From positions 1 through 53,246 of the forward strand of contig DATIHQ010000006.1 of the NCBI GenBank assembly GCA_035480535.1: DNA of 53,246 nucleotides, in the 5' to 3' direction. Positions 7,285 through 14,967 of the stretch are shown one piece after another (positions within the stretch are counted from its first letter, which is position 1; each line of letters begins with the position of its first letter). A program made the translations under genes and the position numbers. Source of the DNA: DATIHQ01 sp035480535 (GTDB lineage Bacteria; Chlamydiota; Chlamydiia; Chlamydiales; SM23-39). The notes under the pieces are model-generated. The model had not been told where the DNA came from. It was given only the letters and a program-made list of their open reading frames with translations, and made no database searches.

Positions 7285-8396
7285 CGCGTCGAACCAATAT
7301 TTACCCTTATCTAATTTTGGTTGTGGTTCTCTTCTGTTGGATGAGTCTTCCTCAGGGGGTTTTTGATTACGCCCGCTCATTGACCATCGCATTGTTTCTG
7401 AACTCTTATGAAAATAAAGGAAGTTCGAAAGAACTTCTTCGCCTCCAGCTGGAAAATCAAAATCTACGGACGCAGATTGAGACCGCTTATGAGAGGCTTC
7501 TGTTTGATGGGATGATTGGGGAACAACTTGAGCTTTTTAAGGGGTTGGTTCAAGAGAAAAATAAGACGGAAGAGGGTCCTTGGCGCTCCTATTTTGAGAG
7601 ACGCGCGGACCAATTGCGCAATCGATTGAAGAGTCAATTGACTTCTTTCCCCGCTCAAGTGATCTATCGCGATCCCAGTTCCTGGAGCAGCAGCCTTTGG
7701 GTCAATGTAGGGGAAGAAGATAATCGAGCCATTGGGCAGGCTGTGATTGCGAAAAACAGCCCCGTAGTCAGCGGCGCATCATTAGTTGGCGTAGTCGATT
7801 ATGTGGGAAAGAAACAGTCGCGGGTGCGTCTCATTACAGATTCGGGCCTCTCTCCTTCCGTTCGGGCGGTCAGAGGAGGCTCACAAAATCGTGAATTGGC
7901 CCAATTATTCCAATCTTTGTTGAGTCGATTGGAAGTGCGAAGAGACCTTTTTTCTTCTCCTGAAGAAAAGGAGCGCTTCATTGCACCATTAAAAGGATTT
8001 GCCTCTAAAATTGGCACTGTTTGGGAAGATGGATATTTGGCGAAGGGAGAGCTTCATGGGAGCAGTACCCCATTTTGGCGCTCTAGAGGGCAGATCTTGA
8101 AGGGAGTCGGCTTTAATTTTGATTATGCCGACGAAGAGGGCTCAGCCCGAGATTTAAGAACGGGGCGCCCCATCGGGATTTCCACGGGGGCCATCCCCAT
8201 TTTACAAGAGGGCGATTTGCTAGTTACATCGGGCCTAGACGGAGTATTTCCTCAAGGATTATTGGTGGCGACCGTCACTTCTATCGGTTCCTTTAAAGAG
8301 GGCGCCTATGCCTATGAAATCGAAGCCAAACCGATCGCGAATCATCTAAACGATCTGCAAACTCTCTTCATTCTTCCCTCGCTAAGCGCTGAGTAA
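7281..8396 (+). CDS. mreC: Rod shape-determining protein MreC
   Basis: Periplasmic scaffold linking the MreB cytoskeleton to peptidoglycan synthesis; in chlamydiae, which lack FtsZ, this machinery serves division. The 371-residue protein has one N-terminal membrane segment (about 9-27) and a coiled coil (about 48-75, ELLRLQLENQNLRTQIETAYERLL). The MreC beta domain follows: AQVIYRDPSSWSSSLWVNVGEEDNRAIGQAVI, LVGVVDYVGKKQSRVRLITDSG, then GDLLVTSGLDGVFPQGLLVATV near the C terminus. An insertion of about 80 residues (about 200-275) separates the two halves of the domain. It starts with GTG inside the aspC stop (overlap GTGA). Its 3' end overlaps the convergent gene by 55 bases. Confidence 0.88.
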   Translation: MTRRTNIYPYLILVVVLFCWMSLPQGVFDYARSLTIALFLNSYENKGSSKELLRLQLENQNLRTQIETAYERLLFDGMIGEQLELFKGLVQEKNKTEEGPWRSYFERRADQLRNRLKSQLTSFPAQVIYRDPSSWSSSLWVNVGEEDNRAIGQAVIAKNSPVVSGASLVGVVDYVGKKQSRVRLITDSGLSPSVRAVRGGSQNRELAQLFQSLLSRLEVRRDLFSSPEEKERFIAPLKGFASKIGTVWEDGYLAKGELHGSSTPFWRSRGQILKGVGFNFDYADEEGSARDLRTGRPIGISTGAIPILQEGDLLVTSGLDGVFPQGLLVATVTSIGSFKEGAYAYEIEAKPIANHLNDLQTLFILPSLSAE

Positions 8397-9355
8397 GCCA
8401 ATTGATAAAGGGCTCTTTGCTTTTCTTTGTATAAATTGGATTTTTCAAGTTGGGAATAGATATTTTTGCTGGGGTCGATGAATTGGCCGCAGGAATGGAG
8501 TCTTCCGGGATGAGTTGTTGGGAAAAAGTAGAGGGGGCGCTGGAAGAAGAGAAAGTCATAGCCAACGGATGAGGCGTCTCCAAGATAGATATCTGCACGG
8601 GAGAGAAGGGGGTAGACGGGGGGAAATTCGTGGATGAGGTGGACGTTTGGCTTTTTGTCGGCAAGGGCGGCAATGGAATAGAAGTGGGAGGGGTCGCGCT
8701 GTTCTAGGAGGGGGTGGAGTTTGAGGAGAAGATTCCAGTCGGAAGGGAGCTGAGAGAGGACTTTCGGGGCGTGATCGAAAAAGGAAGTGGAGGCGTCGGC
8801 ATCGCGCCAGGTGGGGGCGTAGAGAAGGGTTCGGTTTTTGGAGGAGAGGGGGAAGGTTTTTTCGACGAGGTTGTCGTAGAAGGATTGGTGTTTTTGATAA
8901 AATTGGAGCCGGTAGTTGCCGATGAGGGCGTAGTTGGAAATGGAGGGCCAGATGGAGAGATCTTTTAACATTTGGATCATAAGCTTGCCACAGATGAGGA
9001 CGGCATCTTGCTGGGCGTAGGGAGCTAAGAGGGGCGTTTGGTAGCCTTTGTCCGATTGTCCGTGAGGGCAAAAGACGAGCTGCATTTTTTTGTTGTAAAG
9101 CTGTTGGAAGAGCGATTTTAGATGGGGCGCCCAGTATTTACATTCAAAGAGAGTGTCGAATTGTTCGGCAATGGTGGAGAGTTTGAATTCCAGATCGGGC
9201 ATGTGGCGGACTTCGACTTGAGGATAGTAGCGGCAGGCTAGTTCATGATTGAGTGTTTCGGTTGTGATGAGAGGCATTTGCAGGAGTTCAGCTAGGGGAG
9301 CGATGTGGTCTAACAGGTGGATATCGGAACCTGTGTTAAAGGCTGCGCAGCGCAT
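8342..9355 (-). CDS. CDP-glycerol glycerophosphotransferase-like protein, paralogue 2
   Basis: The 337-residue protein has the signature motifs of the TagB/TagF family (Glyphos_transf): CPHGQSDKG (HG-x-x-x-KG), YAPTWRD, LKLHP, and DIYLGDASSVGYDFLFF with the D-x-SS motif. These are GT-B enzymes that transfer glycerol- or ribitol-phosphate, or related units, onto polymers. It clearly resembles the upstream gene along the whole length, including spacing of motifs, so the pair arose by tandem duplication. The start overlaps the end of that gene by 20 bases. The true acceptor is unknown because chlamydiae make no teichoic acid; a lipopolysaccharide or capsule-like decoration is possible. The last 18 codons lie antisense to mreC. 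Confidence 0.8.
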   Translation of the reverse strand: MRCAAFNTGSDIHLLDHIAPLAELLQMPLITTETLNHELACRYYPQVEVRHMPDLEFKLSTIAEQFDTLFECKYWAPHLKSLFQQLYNKKMQLVFCPHGQSDKGYQTPLLAPYAQQDAVLICGKLMIQMLKDLSIWPSISNYALIGNYRLQFYQKHQSFYDNLVEKTFPLSSKNRTLLYAPTWRDADASTSFFDHAPKVLSQLPSDWNLLLKLHPLLEQRDPSHFYSIAALADKKPNVHLIHEFPPVYPLLSRADIYLGDASSVGYDFLFFQRPLYFFPTTHPGRLHSCGQFIDPSKNIYSQLEKSNLYKEKQRALYQLAYSALSEGRMKRVCRSFR

Positions 9356-10313
9356 GGTCTAGTTCCGTCCAATTTGGAGTGGGGTCAAAGGTATAATCGT
9401 AAGTTTGTTTTCTGATTTTGGAGTGAAGATCGGGTTTGGGTTTGAAAATGGAGTGGATTTGGCCGGGGAGAATGACCGTTCCGCATCGATGGAGGTCTCG
9501 ATGTTGGTTTGGATTGAGAAAAACCATCGGCCGATTGAAGAAGAGAAAATCGTATCCGATGGAAGACATGTCTCCGATGTAGAGATCGCAAAGGCTGAGA
9601 AGGGGGTAAATAGGGGGGAATTCGTCGAGAAATAAAATATTTTCCTGTTCATATTTTCCGTAGATTGGCTGGAGTTTGGCTTCATATTTTTTCACCGTAT
9701 TGGGATGGAGTTTTACAATCAGATTGTGATCTTTGGGGAGAGCTTCGGCAAGTTCAGGAAAATGCTTCCAAAAGGTGCCATTTTCTTCGGAATCGTCCCA
9801 AGTAGGAGCGTAAAGTGCTGTTTTTCGATTTGTCCTGATTTTTTCTTTCAATTGATTTTGATAAAACTGTTTGTGCTGTTCCCAATAGAGGCGGCGAAAG
9901 TTTCCAATTCGATGAAATGGGATGGGGACATTCTTGGCTTTCATGAAGTCGATGATTTTTTGGCCATAGACGAGGGCAGCTGTTTCACTTTGGAGCGCTT
10001 CGAAGAAAGGGCTTTTCCATCCTTTGTCGGAATTGCCGTGGGGAAGCCAGAAAGTGGGATTTTTCCAGTTGGGGATTGCAGATTGGACGAGAGGGAGTGG
10101 ATCGCAAACGACCAGGTGGGAAGGGAGAGTAGAAATTGTTTCGACAATGTTTAGGTTGGGGTAATAGGCGCGGGCCAAATCGGCAATGGAGGGCTCGGCG
10201 ATGATGAGAGGCCATTTCATGAGGGAGCAGAAGGGCGCCAAGTGATCGAGATAGTGGGGCGAGTCGTCAAAAATTAGTCCTGAGGGAAACTCCATAGTAT
10301 GTAATAATCGCAT
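9336..10313 (-). CDS. CDP-glycerol glycerophosphotransferase-like protein, paralogue 1
   Basis: First gene of the duplicated pair, 325 residues from the ATG at 10313. Motifs are LPHGNSDKG, YAPTWDD, VKLHP and DLYIGDMSSIGYDFLFFNRP, in the same order as in its neighbour. Starts at GTG 10343 or ATG 10295 are possible, and none has a convincing Shine-Dalgarno sequence. The GTG would overlap mutY, which begins 15 bases away on the other strand. The two paralogues probably add related phospho-polyol or sugar groups to a surface glycan. No membrane segment or signal is visible, so it would act at the cytoplasmic face. Confidence 0.8.
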   Translation of the reverse strand: MRLLHTMEFPSGLIFDDSPHYLDHLAPFCSLMKWPLIIAEPSIADLARAYYPNLNIVETISTLPSHLVVCDPLPLVQSAIPNWKNPTFWLPHGNSDKGWKSPFFEALQSETAALVYGQKIIDFMKAKNVPIPFHRIGNFRRLYWEQHKQFYQNQLKEKIRTNRKTALYAPTWDDSEENGTFWKHFPELAEALPKDHNLIVKLHPNTVKKYEAKLQPIYGKYEQENILFLDEFPPIYPLLSLCDLYIGDMSSIGYDFLFFNRPMVFLNPNQHRDLHRCGTVILPGQIHSIFKPKPDLHSKIRKQTYDYTFDPTPNWTELDHALRSL

Positions 10314-10328
10314 TTTTTGAGATTTTCC

Positions 10329-11336
10329 ATGAAGCAATTGCACAACTGGTTTCTAAAAAATCAGAGGGAGTTCCCCTGGAGAGTGGAGAGAACCCCCTAT
10401 AAAGTTTGGATTTCAGAGATCATGCTGCAGCAAACTAGGGCAAATGTGGTCATCCCCTATTTTGAGAGATGGATGGGGCTTTTCCCCAATGTTCGGGCTT
10501 TGGCGGCGGCGCCCTTGGAGAGAGTGATCAAGGCTTGGGAAGGATTGGGTTATTATAGCCGGGCCCGAAATCTTCATGCGGGGGCCCAGCAGATTGTGGA
10601 GCGCTTTGGAGGGGAAATCCCATCAAAACGGGAAGATCTTGAGACGATTCGGGGGCTGGGACCGTATACGATCGGCGCGGTGTTGAGCTTTGGTTTTCAG
10701 GAGCGAGCTCCGGCTGTGGATGGGAATGTGACGCGGGTGGTGGCCCGTTATTTTTTAATCGAGGAAAATGTTTGTAAGGGAGCCACAAAAAAGAAAATAG
10801 AAGAAAAAGCGGAGGCTCTTTTAGATAGGGAAGAACCTTGGGTAACGGCTGAGGCTTTGATTGAGCTGGGAGCTACGATTTGTACTCCAAGGCCTCGCTG
10901 TGCCGATTGCCCGATTCAAGAGGGATGTAAGGCCTTTCACTCGAACAAAGCCGAGGTTTTGCCGATTAAAAATGCAGAGAAAGAAATCACCGAATTGCAT
11001 CGCACCGTTTTATTGGTCGTTTTCCAGGATAAAATTCTGGTGAGAAAAGGAAAAAGAGGGCAAGTGATGGCCGATTTGTATGAATTTCCTTATTTTGAAG
11101 GGCGAAAAAGGGAAAAGCTTGGACTAAAAGGAGAATGGATGGGGGAATTTCCTGTGGTGAGCCATTCTTTTACCCGTTATAAGGCCTATCTTTATCCTCA
11201 CCTATTGAGGGCTTCTAATTTTAAGGAAGTTGTGGGATATGAATGGATCTCGATTGCCGAACTGGATCAGCTTCCCTTTTCTTCGGGACATCGAAGGATC
11301 TTAAAGGAGTTTCGAGAATGCGAATCCTTCATTTAG
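10329..11336 (+). CDS. mutY: Adenine DNA glycosylase MutY
   Basis: Removes adenine mispaired with 8-oxoguanine. The 335-residue protein has the catalytic glutamate in SEIMLQQTRA (E30), a helix-hairpin-helix (IRGLGPYTIGA), and the catalytic aspartate in VDGNVTRV (D131). A C-terminal NUDIX-like domain (about 225-330) contains a serine/His-rich SHSFTRYKAYL. The iron-sulfur cysteines are C185, C191, C194 and C200, giving spacing 5-2-5, where E. coli MutY has 6-2-5. The ATG at 10329 was chosen over a TTG four codons upstream. No strong ribosome binding site is seen. The gene overlaps the following glycosyltransferase gene by 19 bases. Confidence 0.93.
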   Translation: MKQLHNWFLKNQREFPWRVERTPYKVWISEIMLQQTRANVVIPYFERWMGLFPNVRALAAAPLERVIKAWEGLGYYSRARNLHAGAQQIVERFGGEIPSKREDLETIRGLGPYTIGAVLSFGFQERAPAVDGNVTRVVARYFLIEENVCKGATKKKIEEKAEALLDREEPWVTAEALIELGATICTPRPRCADCPIQEGCKAFHSNKAEVLPIKNAEKEITELHRTVLLVVFQDKILVRKGKRGQVMADLYEFPYFEGRKREKLGLKGEWMGEFPVVSHSFTRYKAYLYPHLLRASNFKEVVGYEWISIAELDQLPFSSGHRRILKEFRECESFI

Positions 11337-12409
11337 AGGCATCCCCTGGATGGGGAGGGCAGGAAATCCGCATTTTGAGAGAAGCCGAAGGGATGGCGGG
11401 GCGGGGGCACGAGGTCTTTTTGGGAGTGGTGCGAGGGGGAGGATTAGTTGCACAGGCAAGAAAAGCTGGCTTTACCGTGTACGAGTTGAATTTTAAACGG
11501 TGGGCTTGGCCTCTTTGTTTGATCCAGTTGATTCAGATTATAAGGCGGCATGGGATTGAGCTTGTCAATACCCATTCTTCGCTCGATAGTTGGATTGGGG
11601 GCATGGCTGCAAGGCTGGCGGGGTGTTCGATTGTTAGAACGCGTCATTTATCTACGGCGATTCGATCGGGCTTAAACAGCCGACTTTTATATGGCTATTT
11701 AGCCGATTTTGTCGTTACGACCTGTTCCGCCATTATCCCGATGATCTGCAATCAATCGGGGAAGAAGGCGGAGCGATGCCGCTCGATCGCAACGGGGGTG
11801 GATCCAGAGAAGATTGTATTTGAAGAGGCGCAAATCAATTTCTTCCGCAAAAAAATAGGGGCTCAATTTTTAGTGGGAACCGCCTGTTTTATGCGATCTT
11901 GGAAGGGAATTGAGGACCTACTCAAGGCAGCAGATCAATTGAGAAATATTGAGGGTTTAAAATGGGTGGTGATTGGCGGAGGGCATGCCGATCGATATAA
12001 GGCGTTGGCGCGAGAAATGAAGCTGGACGAAATTGTTTATTTTACAGGACATTTAGAGAATCCTTTTTCCGCAATGGCCGCTTTAGATGCATTTACACTG
12101 TTGAGCACAGCTCATGAAGGAGTGTCGCAGGCGATCCTCCAGGCGGCCTATCTCGGGAAACCTTTGATCGCGACGGCAACGGGGGGGCTTTGCGAGGTGT
12201 GCTTGGACGGTCTCACTGGAATTCAAGTAGGACGTTTCTCTCCGGCCCAAGTAGCCAAAGCTGTTTTGGAACTAATGGAGAATCCCCATTTGCGCAAACA
12301 ATATGGACAAAGAGCCAAAAAACTCATCGAAGAAAAGTTCACTTTCCTTCATACTCTGAACCAAATGGAAGAGGTATATCAAAAGGTATGGAAAAGGATG
12401 AAAAAATAG
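11318..12409 (+). CDS. Glycosyltransferase family 4
   Basis: The 363-residue GT-B glycosyltransferase begins with the donor-independent acceptor domain (RILHLEASPGWGGQEIRILREAEGMAGRGHEV, with the glycine loop). Its C-terminal GT4 domain shows VGTACFMRSWKGIEDLLKAA, WVVIGGG and the E-x7-E motif region HEGVSQAILQAAYLGKPLIATATGG. Such enzymes build lipopolysaccharide cores or other surface glycans at the cytoplasmic face. AAGGAG is ideally placed before the ATG at 11318, inside the end of mutY. A longer reading frame upstream has no such site. The next gene overlaps its 3' end by 22 bases, so mutY, this gene and 12388 form an operon. The sugar and acceptor are unknown. Confidence 0.88.
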   Translation: MRILHLEASPGWGGQEIRILREAEGMAGRGHEVFLGVVRGGGLVAQARKAGFTVYELNFKRWAWPLCLIQLIQIIRRHGIELVNTHSSLDSWIGGMAARLAGCSIVRTRHLSTAIRSGLNSRLLYGYLADFVVTTCSAIIPMICNQSGKKAERCRSIATGVDPEKIVFEEAQINFFRKKIGAQFLVGTACFMRSWKGIEDLLKAADQLRNIEGLKWVVIGGGHADRYKALAREMKLDEIVYFTGHLENPFSAMAALDAFTLLSTAHEGVSQAILQAAYLGKPLIATATGGLCEVCLDGLTGIQVGRFSPAQVAKAVLELMENPHLRKQYGQRAKKLIEEKFTFLHTLNQMEEVYQKVWKRMKK

Positions 12410-13095
12410 AAGGTTTCCCGTTCCTTCAAACTCTTTTTTTGCATCGAAAAGAGATCTTGACTGGGACTGCCTCCATAATCGGAGGATTTATTCTACTCAT
12501 CGCCTATTTTCAGTCTGGGCCAAAAGCAAATACCTATGCTTTGGCTGAAATCGCTTACGCAGAGTGGGAAGCAGCTCCTCAAGATGAATCCCTCTATCAA
12601 AAAATGAAAAAGGCCATTCATCAAGTGCCAGCTCTGGAAAAAAAATATGAAGCTGGAATGGCCCAAAAACTCCTCGATGTGGAAAAAACGGATGAGGCGT
12701 TGAAACTGGCTCACAGTTCTTTGGATCGGGTCAAAGAAGAAACTCCCTTTCATGCGGCTTACGCTAGAAATAGCCTGTTGATCGAGCAGGGAGAGTATCA
12801 AGACGCATTGGAAAAGGCAGTCCAACTCAAAGAGCAAATGAATCATTCTTTCGATTTGTCACGGCTATCTGGAGATCGGCTGATGGGGGGCTCTCTTTTG
12901 TATATTCACAATCTTCTTCGGATTGCTTGCCTGCAGCAGCAGTTGCAGAATCGCCCAGGAGAGAAAGCAGCCTGGGAAGAGCTGGAAAAATTTTTAGTGG
13001 CTAAAACGCCTTTGACAGATTTGGTCATGGGGAGCTTTTCTGAAAAACAAATCGATCTAACAAATTATATAGCGGAAAGGAAGAAGCACCTCTAG
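12388..13095 (+). CDS. Membrane-anchored helical repeat protein
   Basis: The 235-residue protein has a short charged start, one membrane segment (about 26-46, EILTGTASIIGGFILLIAYF) and a helical, TPR-like outer domain. Helix pairs are visible around LYQKMKKAIHQVPALEKKYEAGMAQKLLDVEKTDEALKLAHSSL and FHAAYARNSLLIEQGEYQDALEKAVQLKEQM. The topology resembles YfgM-type anchored TPR proteins, although I cannot confirm that family. The start at 12388 lies within the glycosyltransferase gene and is preceded by AAAGG. The long upstream frame extension is a shadow of that gene. It meets the convergent gene at 13092 with a four-base overlap. Confidence 0.75.
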   Translation: MEKDEKIEGFPFLQTLFLHRKEILTGTASIIGGFILLIAYFQSGPKANTYALAEIAYAEWEAAPQDESLYQKMKKAIHQVPALEKKYEAGMAQKLLDVEKTDEALKLAHSSLDRVKEETPFHAAYARNSLLIEQGEYQDALEKAVQLKEQMNHSFDLSRLSGDRLMGGSLLYIHNLLRIACLQQQLQNRPGEKAAWEELEKFLVAKTPLTDLVMGSFSEKQIDLTNYIAERKKHL

Positions 13096-13544
13096 TCGTG
13101 TTCTTCGCCGCTGTTTTCATTGGAATGTCGTTTAGACGGTTTGTTTTCACTCGATGTTTGCGCGTGGCGCATATAGTAATGGTAAGCTGTTCCTGCTAAA
13201 AGACCTATCACTCCAAACAGAAGAAAAGGAATGAAAATAGCCACAATGATCTTGACTCCGCCCAGAATCATTTGCGTCATCTTTTCTTGTTTGAAAGTAA
13301 ATCCATAGAGCTGTTTGAGCCCCCTTTCCACTTGCATTGGGAAAAGAATGCCGAGAATCACGCCGATTGCAAGGAATAAAATGGTTAACCCGGGACCTGT
13401 AAAGAAATCGAACATACTTGAAATAGCGCCGATAACAACTGCCAGAATTGAGAAGACCTCCGTCGCATATTTGCGTGCAAACTCCTCCACCTCCTGAACG
13501 GAAACACCGTCTTTCAGTTTGTCCATGAATTTATTTTTGCTCAT
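13092..13544 (-). CDS. Membrane protein of unknown function
   Basis: The 150-residue protein has an N-terminal amphipathic region (residues 1-28), then three or four membrane segments (about 31-48, 53-70, 97-125) and a hydrophilic, Ser/Asn/Glu-rich tail (residues 128-150). GGGAG stands before the ATG. I recognise no family; the layout is that of a small inner-membrane or inclusion-membrane protein. It is convergent with the gene at 12388 and divergent from the type II secretion operon, and 196 bases without any gene separate it from that operon. Confidence 0.7.
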   Translation of the reverse strand: MSKNKFMDKLKDGVSVQEVEEFARKYATEVFSILAVVIGAISSMFDFFTGPGLTILFLAIGVILGILFPMQVERGLKQLYGFTFKQEKMTQMILGGVKIIVAIFIPFLLFGVIGLLAGTAYHYYMRHAQTSSENKPSKRHSNENSGEEHD

Positions 13545-13740
13545 GAGGGGCTCCCGATCTATTCGTCATCTGAGTTATATTTAATCTTTTAATTTAATTA
13601 TTAGCAATCCCGTTAAGAAGCTGATGGGCTGGAATATTTCTCTCTATCGTCTTGACTTTCAGGGCTAAATGCTTAATACTTTATCTTTTTGTGGTGGATC
13701 TTTTAAACTCTTAGAATATTTTTCGAAAATGCAAAGGATA

Positions 13741-14967
13741 ATGAGATTTCAGAACTCTCTTCTTTTCCATCCAGAATGGATCATTTGGGTCGGGTTTTCG
13801 ATCTTGGGAGGATTGCTTCTTTTCATATGTCCATTTTTAGTTCATTTGTGCAAAAATCATGTTCCCTTCGTGGATGCTAAAATTGGGCAAAGTGGAGAAA
13901 AAAAAGTGGCGCCGCTTACTTTTTCATTGGGATTGGATCCCTCTTCTTTTTCTTTCCCTGTGCCTGATTTGCAGGAGGAAGTGACTTTTTCATTTGATCC
14001 TCCGAGGCCTGAGAGTGCGTTGCACAATCCGCAGTTATTGGTGCGGCTGAAAAAAAGCGTTCAATCCAAACGGATCTCTTTGCCTTGCCGCTTGGACTTT
14101 CGCTATGTGCAGGAAAAGTTGACCTTTTCTGAGGGAGAATCTGATTTTTGGCTGGAGTTGAACTCTGCACCTGAAGGGCAAATTGAAGGGAAAATATGCA
14201 TTCATTGTCCTATGCAAGGAAAAACAGAGATGGGCAACTTTCAAGTGATTGTGCAAGAAAGTCCTATTTTATCATCCGTAGAGTTTCCCGAAGGTTCTCC
14301 CTTTCGCCTTTTAGCAGAAGCGCGGTGGTGGGGACATGACCTATTTTCTGAGAAATATGGGGAAAAGGAATCGCCCTCTGAACGGCTTGAAATTGGCAAT
14401 GGAGCGACTGCAGATCTTATCGATATGAAAGAGGGGGAATGGCTGGTTTGGCAGGAGGGGCATTGGAAAAAAGTTTCCAGCATGGCGGAGGGAAAAAACA
14501 AACCCATTGCCCATATTCAATCTATATCTCAGACTCTCCTTCTCGAAGGGTGGGGGACAGATCATCATACCCGTCTTTGCCTCTATCCAGCTGCGGGAAC
14601 ACCTTTAAAAATTCGAGGGGAAGACTTATTTGGCTCTATCCGCATTCGTTCGGAGAAACAGATCAGCTGCACGCTAGAAAAACAATGCCTTATTTTAAAA
14701 ATCGGCGATTGGGTTCTCAAAAGAGATGGACGATGGAAGATTTTACGAAAAAAAGAAGAGAGAAACGCATTTTTACACGGTGAGCTAGTCGGAGAACTTT
14801 TTGTTTTAGAAGGGATTGAATTGAAGCAGGGACAAAAAATCATTCAAGGCCATTTTTTCAATACGGGCCGATCGCAAATGGTTCAAATTGAAATGCCGGC
14901 GCATACGATGCGCAAAGCGGGGAAAGAGGCGGGAGAAAATACAGGGCGAAGGGGGCGGCTCAGATGA
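13741..14967 (+). CDS. Single-pass membrane protein heading the type II secretion operon, GspC-position
   Basis: From the ATG at 13741 (AAAGGATA in front) the 408-residue protein has a short cytoplasmic tail and one strong membrane segment (about 14-40, IIWVGFSILGGLLLFICPFLVHL). A beta-rich outer region of about 360 residues without Cys clusters follows. Family similarity is not visible to me. Position and topology match GspC, the inner-membrane anchor that contacts GspD and is normally encoded just before it, so I infer a GspC-like role. Chlamydia has an uncharacterised gene (CT573, as I recall) at the same place. The stop overlaps the gspD start by four bases (ATGA). Confidence 0.75.
   Translation: MRFQNSLLFHPEWIIWVGFSILGGLLLFICPFLVHLCKNHVPFVDAKIGQSGEKKVAPLTFSLGLDPSSFSFPVPDLQEEVTFSFDPPRPESALHNPQLLVRLKKSVQSKRISLPCRLDFRYVQEKLTFSEGESDFWLELNSAPEGQIEGKICIHCPMQGKTEMGNFQVIVQESPILSSVEFPEGSPFRLLAEARWWGHDLFSEKYGEKESPSERLEIGNGATADLIDMKEGEWLVWQEGHWKKVSSMAEGKNKPIAHIQSISQTLLLEGWGTDHHTRLCLYPAAGTPLKIRGEDLFGSIRIRSEKQISCTLEKQCLILKIGDWVLKRDGRWKILRKKEERNAFLHGELVGELFVLEGIELKQGQKIIQGHFFNTGRSQMVQIEMPAHTMRKAGKEAGENTGRRGRLR

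Noticed and set aside
8556..9071. 171-codon Pro/Arg-rich frame on the minus strand
   Set aside because: It lies within the CDP-glycerol transferase gene on the same strand in another frame and has a composition typical of a frame-shifted GC-skewed shadow; no ribosome binding site.
9705..10154. 149-codon frame opposite the first CDP-glycerol transferase
   Set aside because: Antisense to a well-supported gene with all family motifs; no ribosome binding site.
8342..10313. The two CDP-glycerol transferase-like frames as one gene broken by a frameshift
   Set aside because: Each half contains the complete set of motifs in the same order, so they are paralogues, not fragments.
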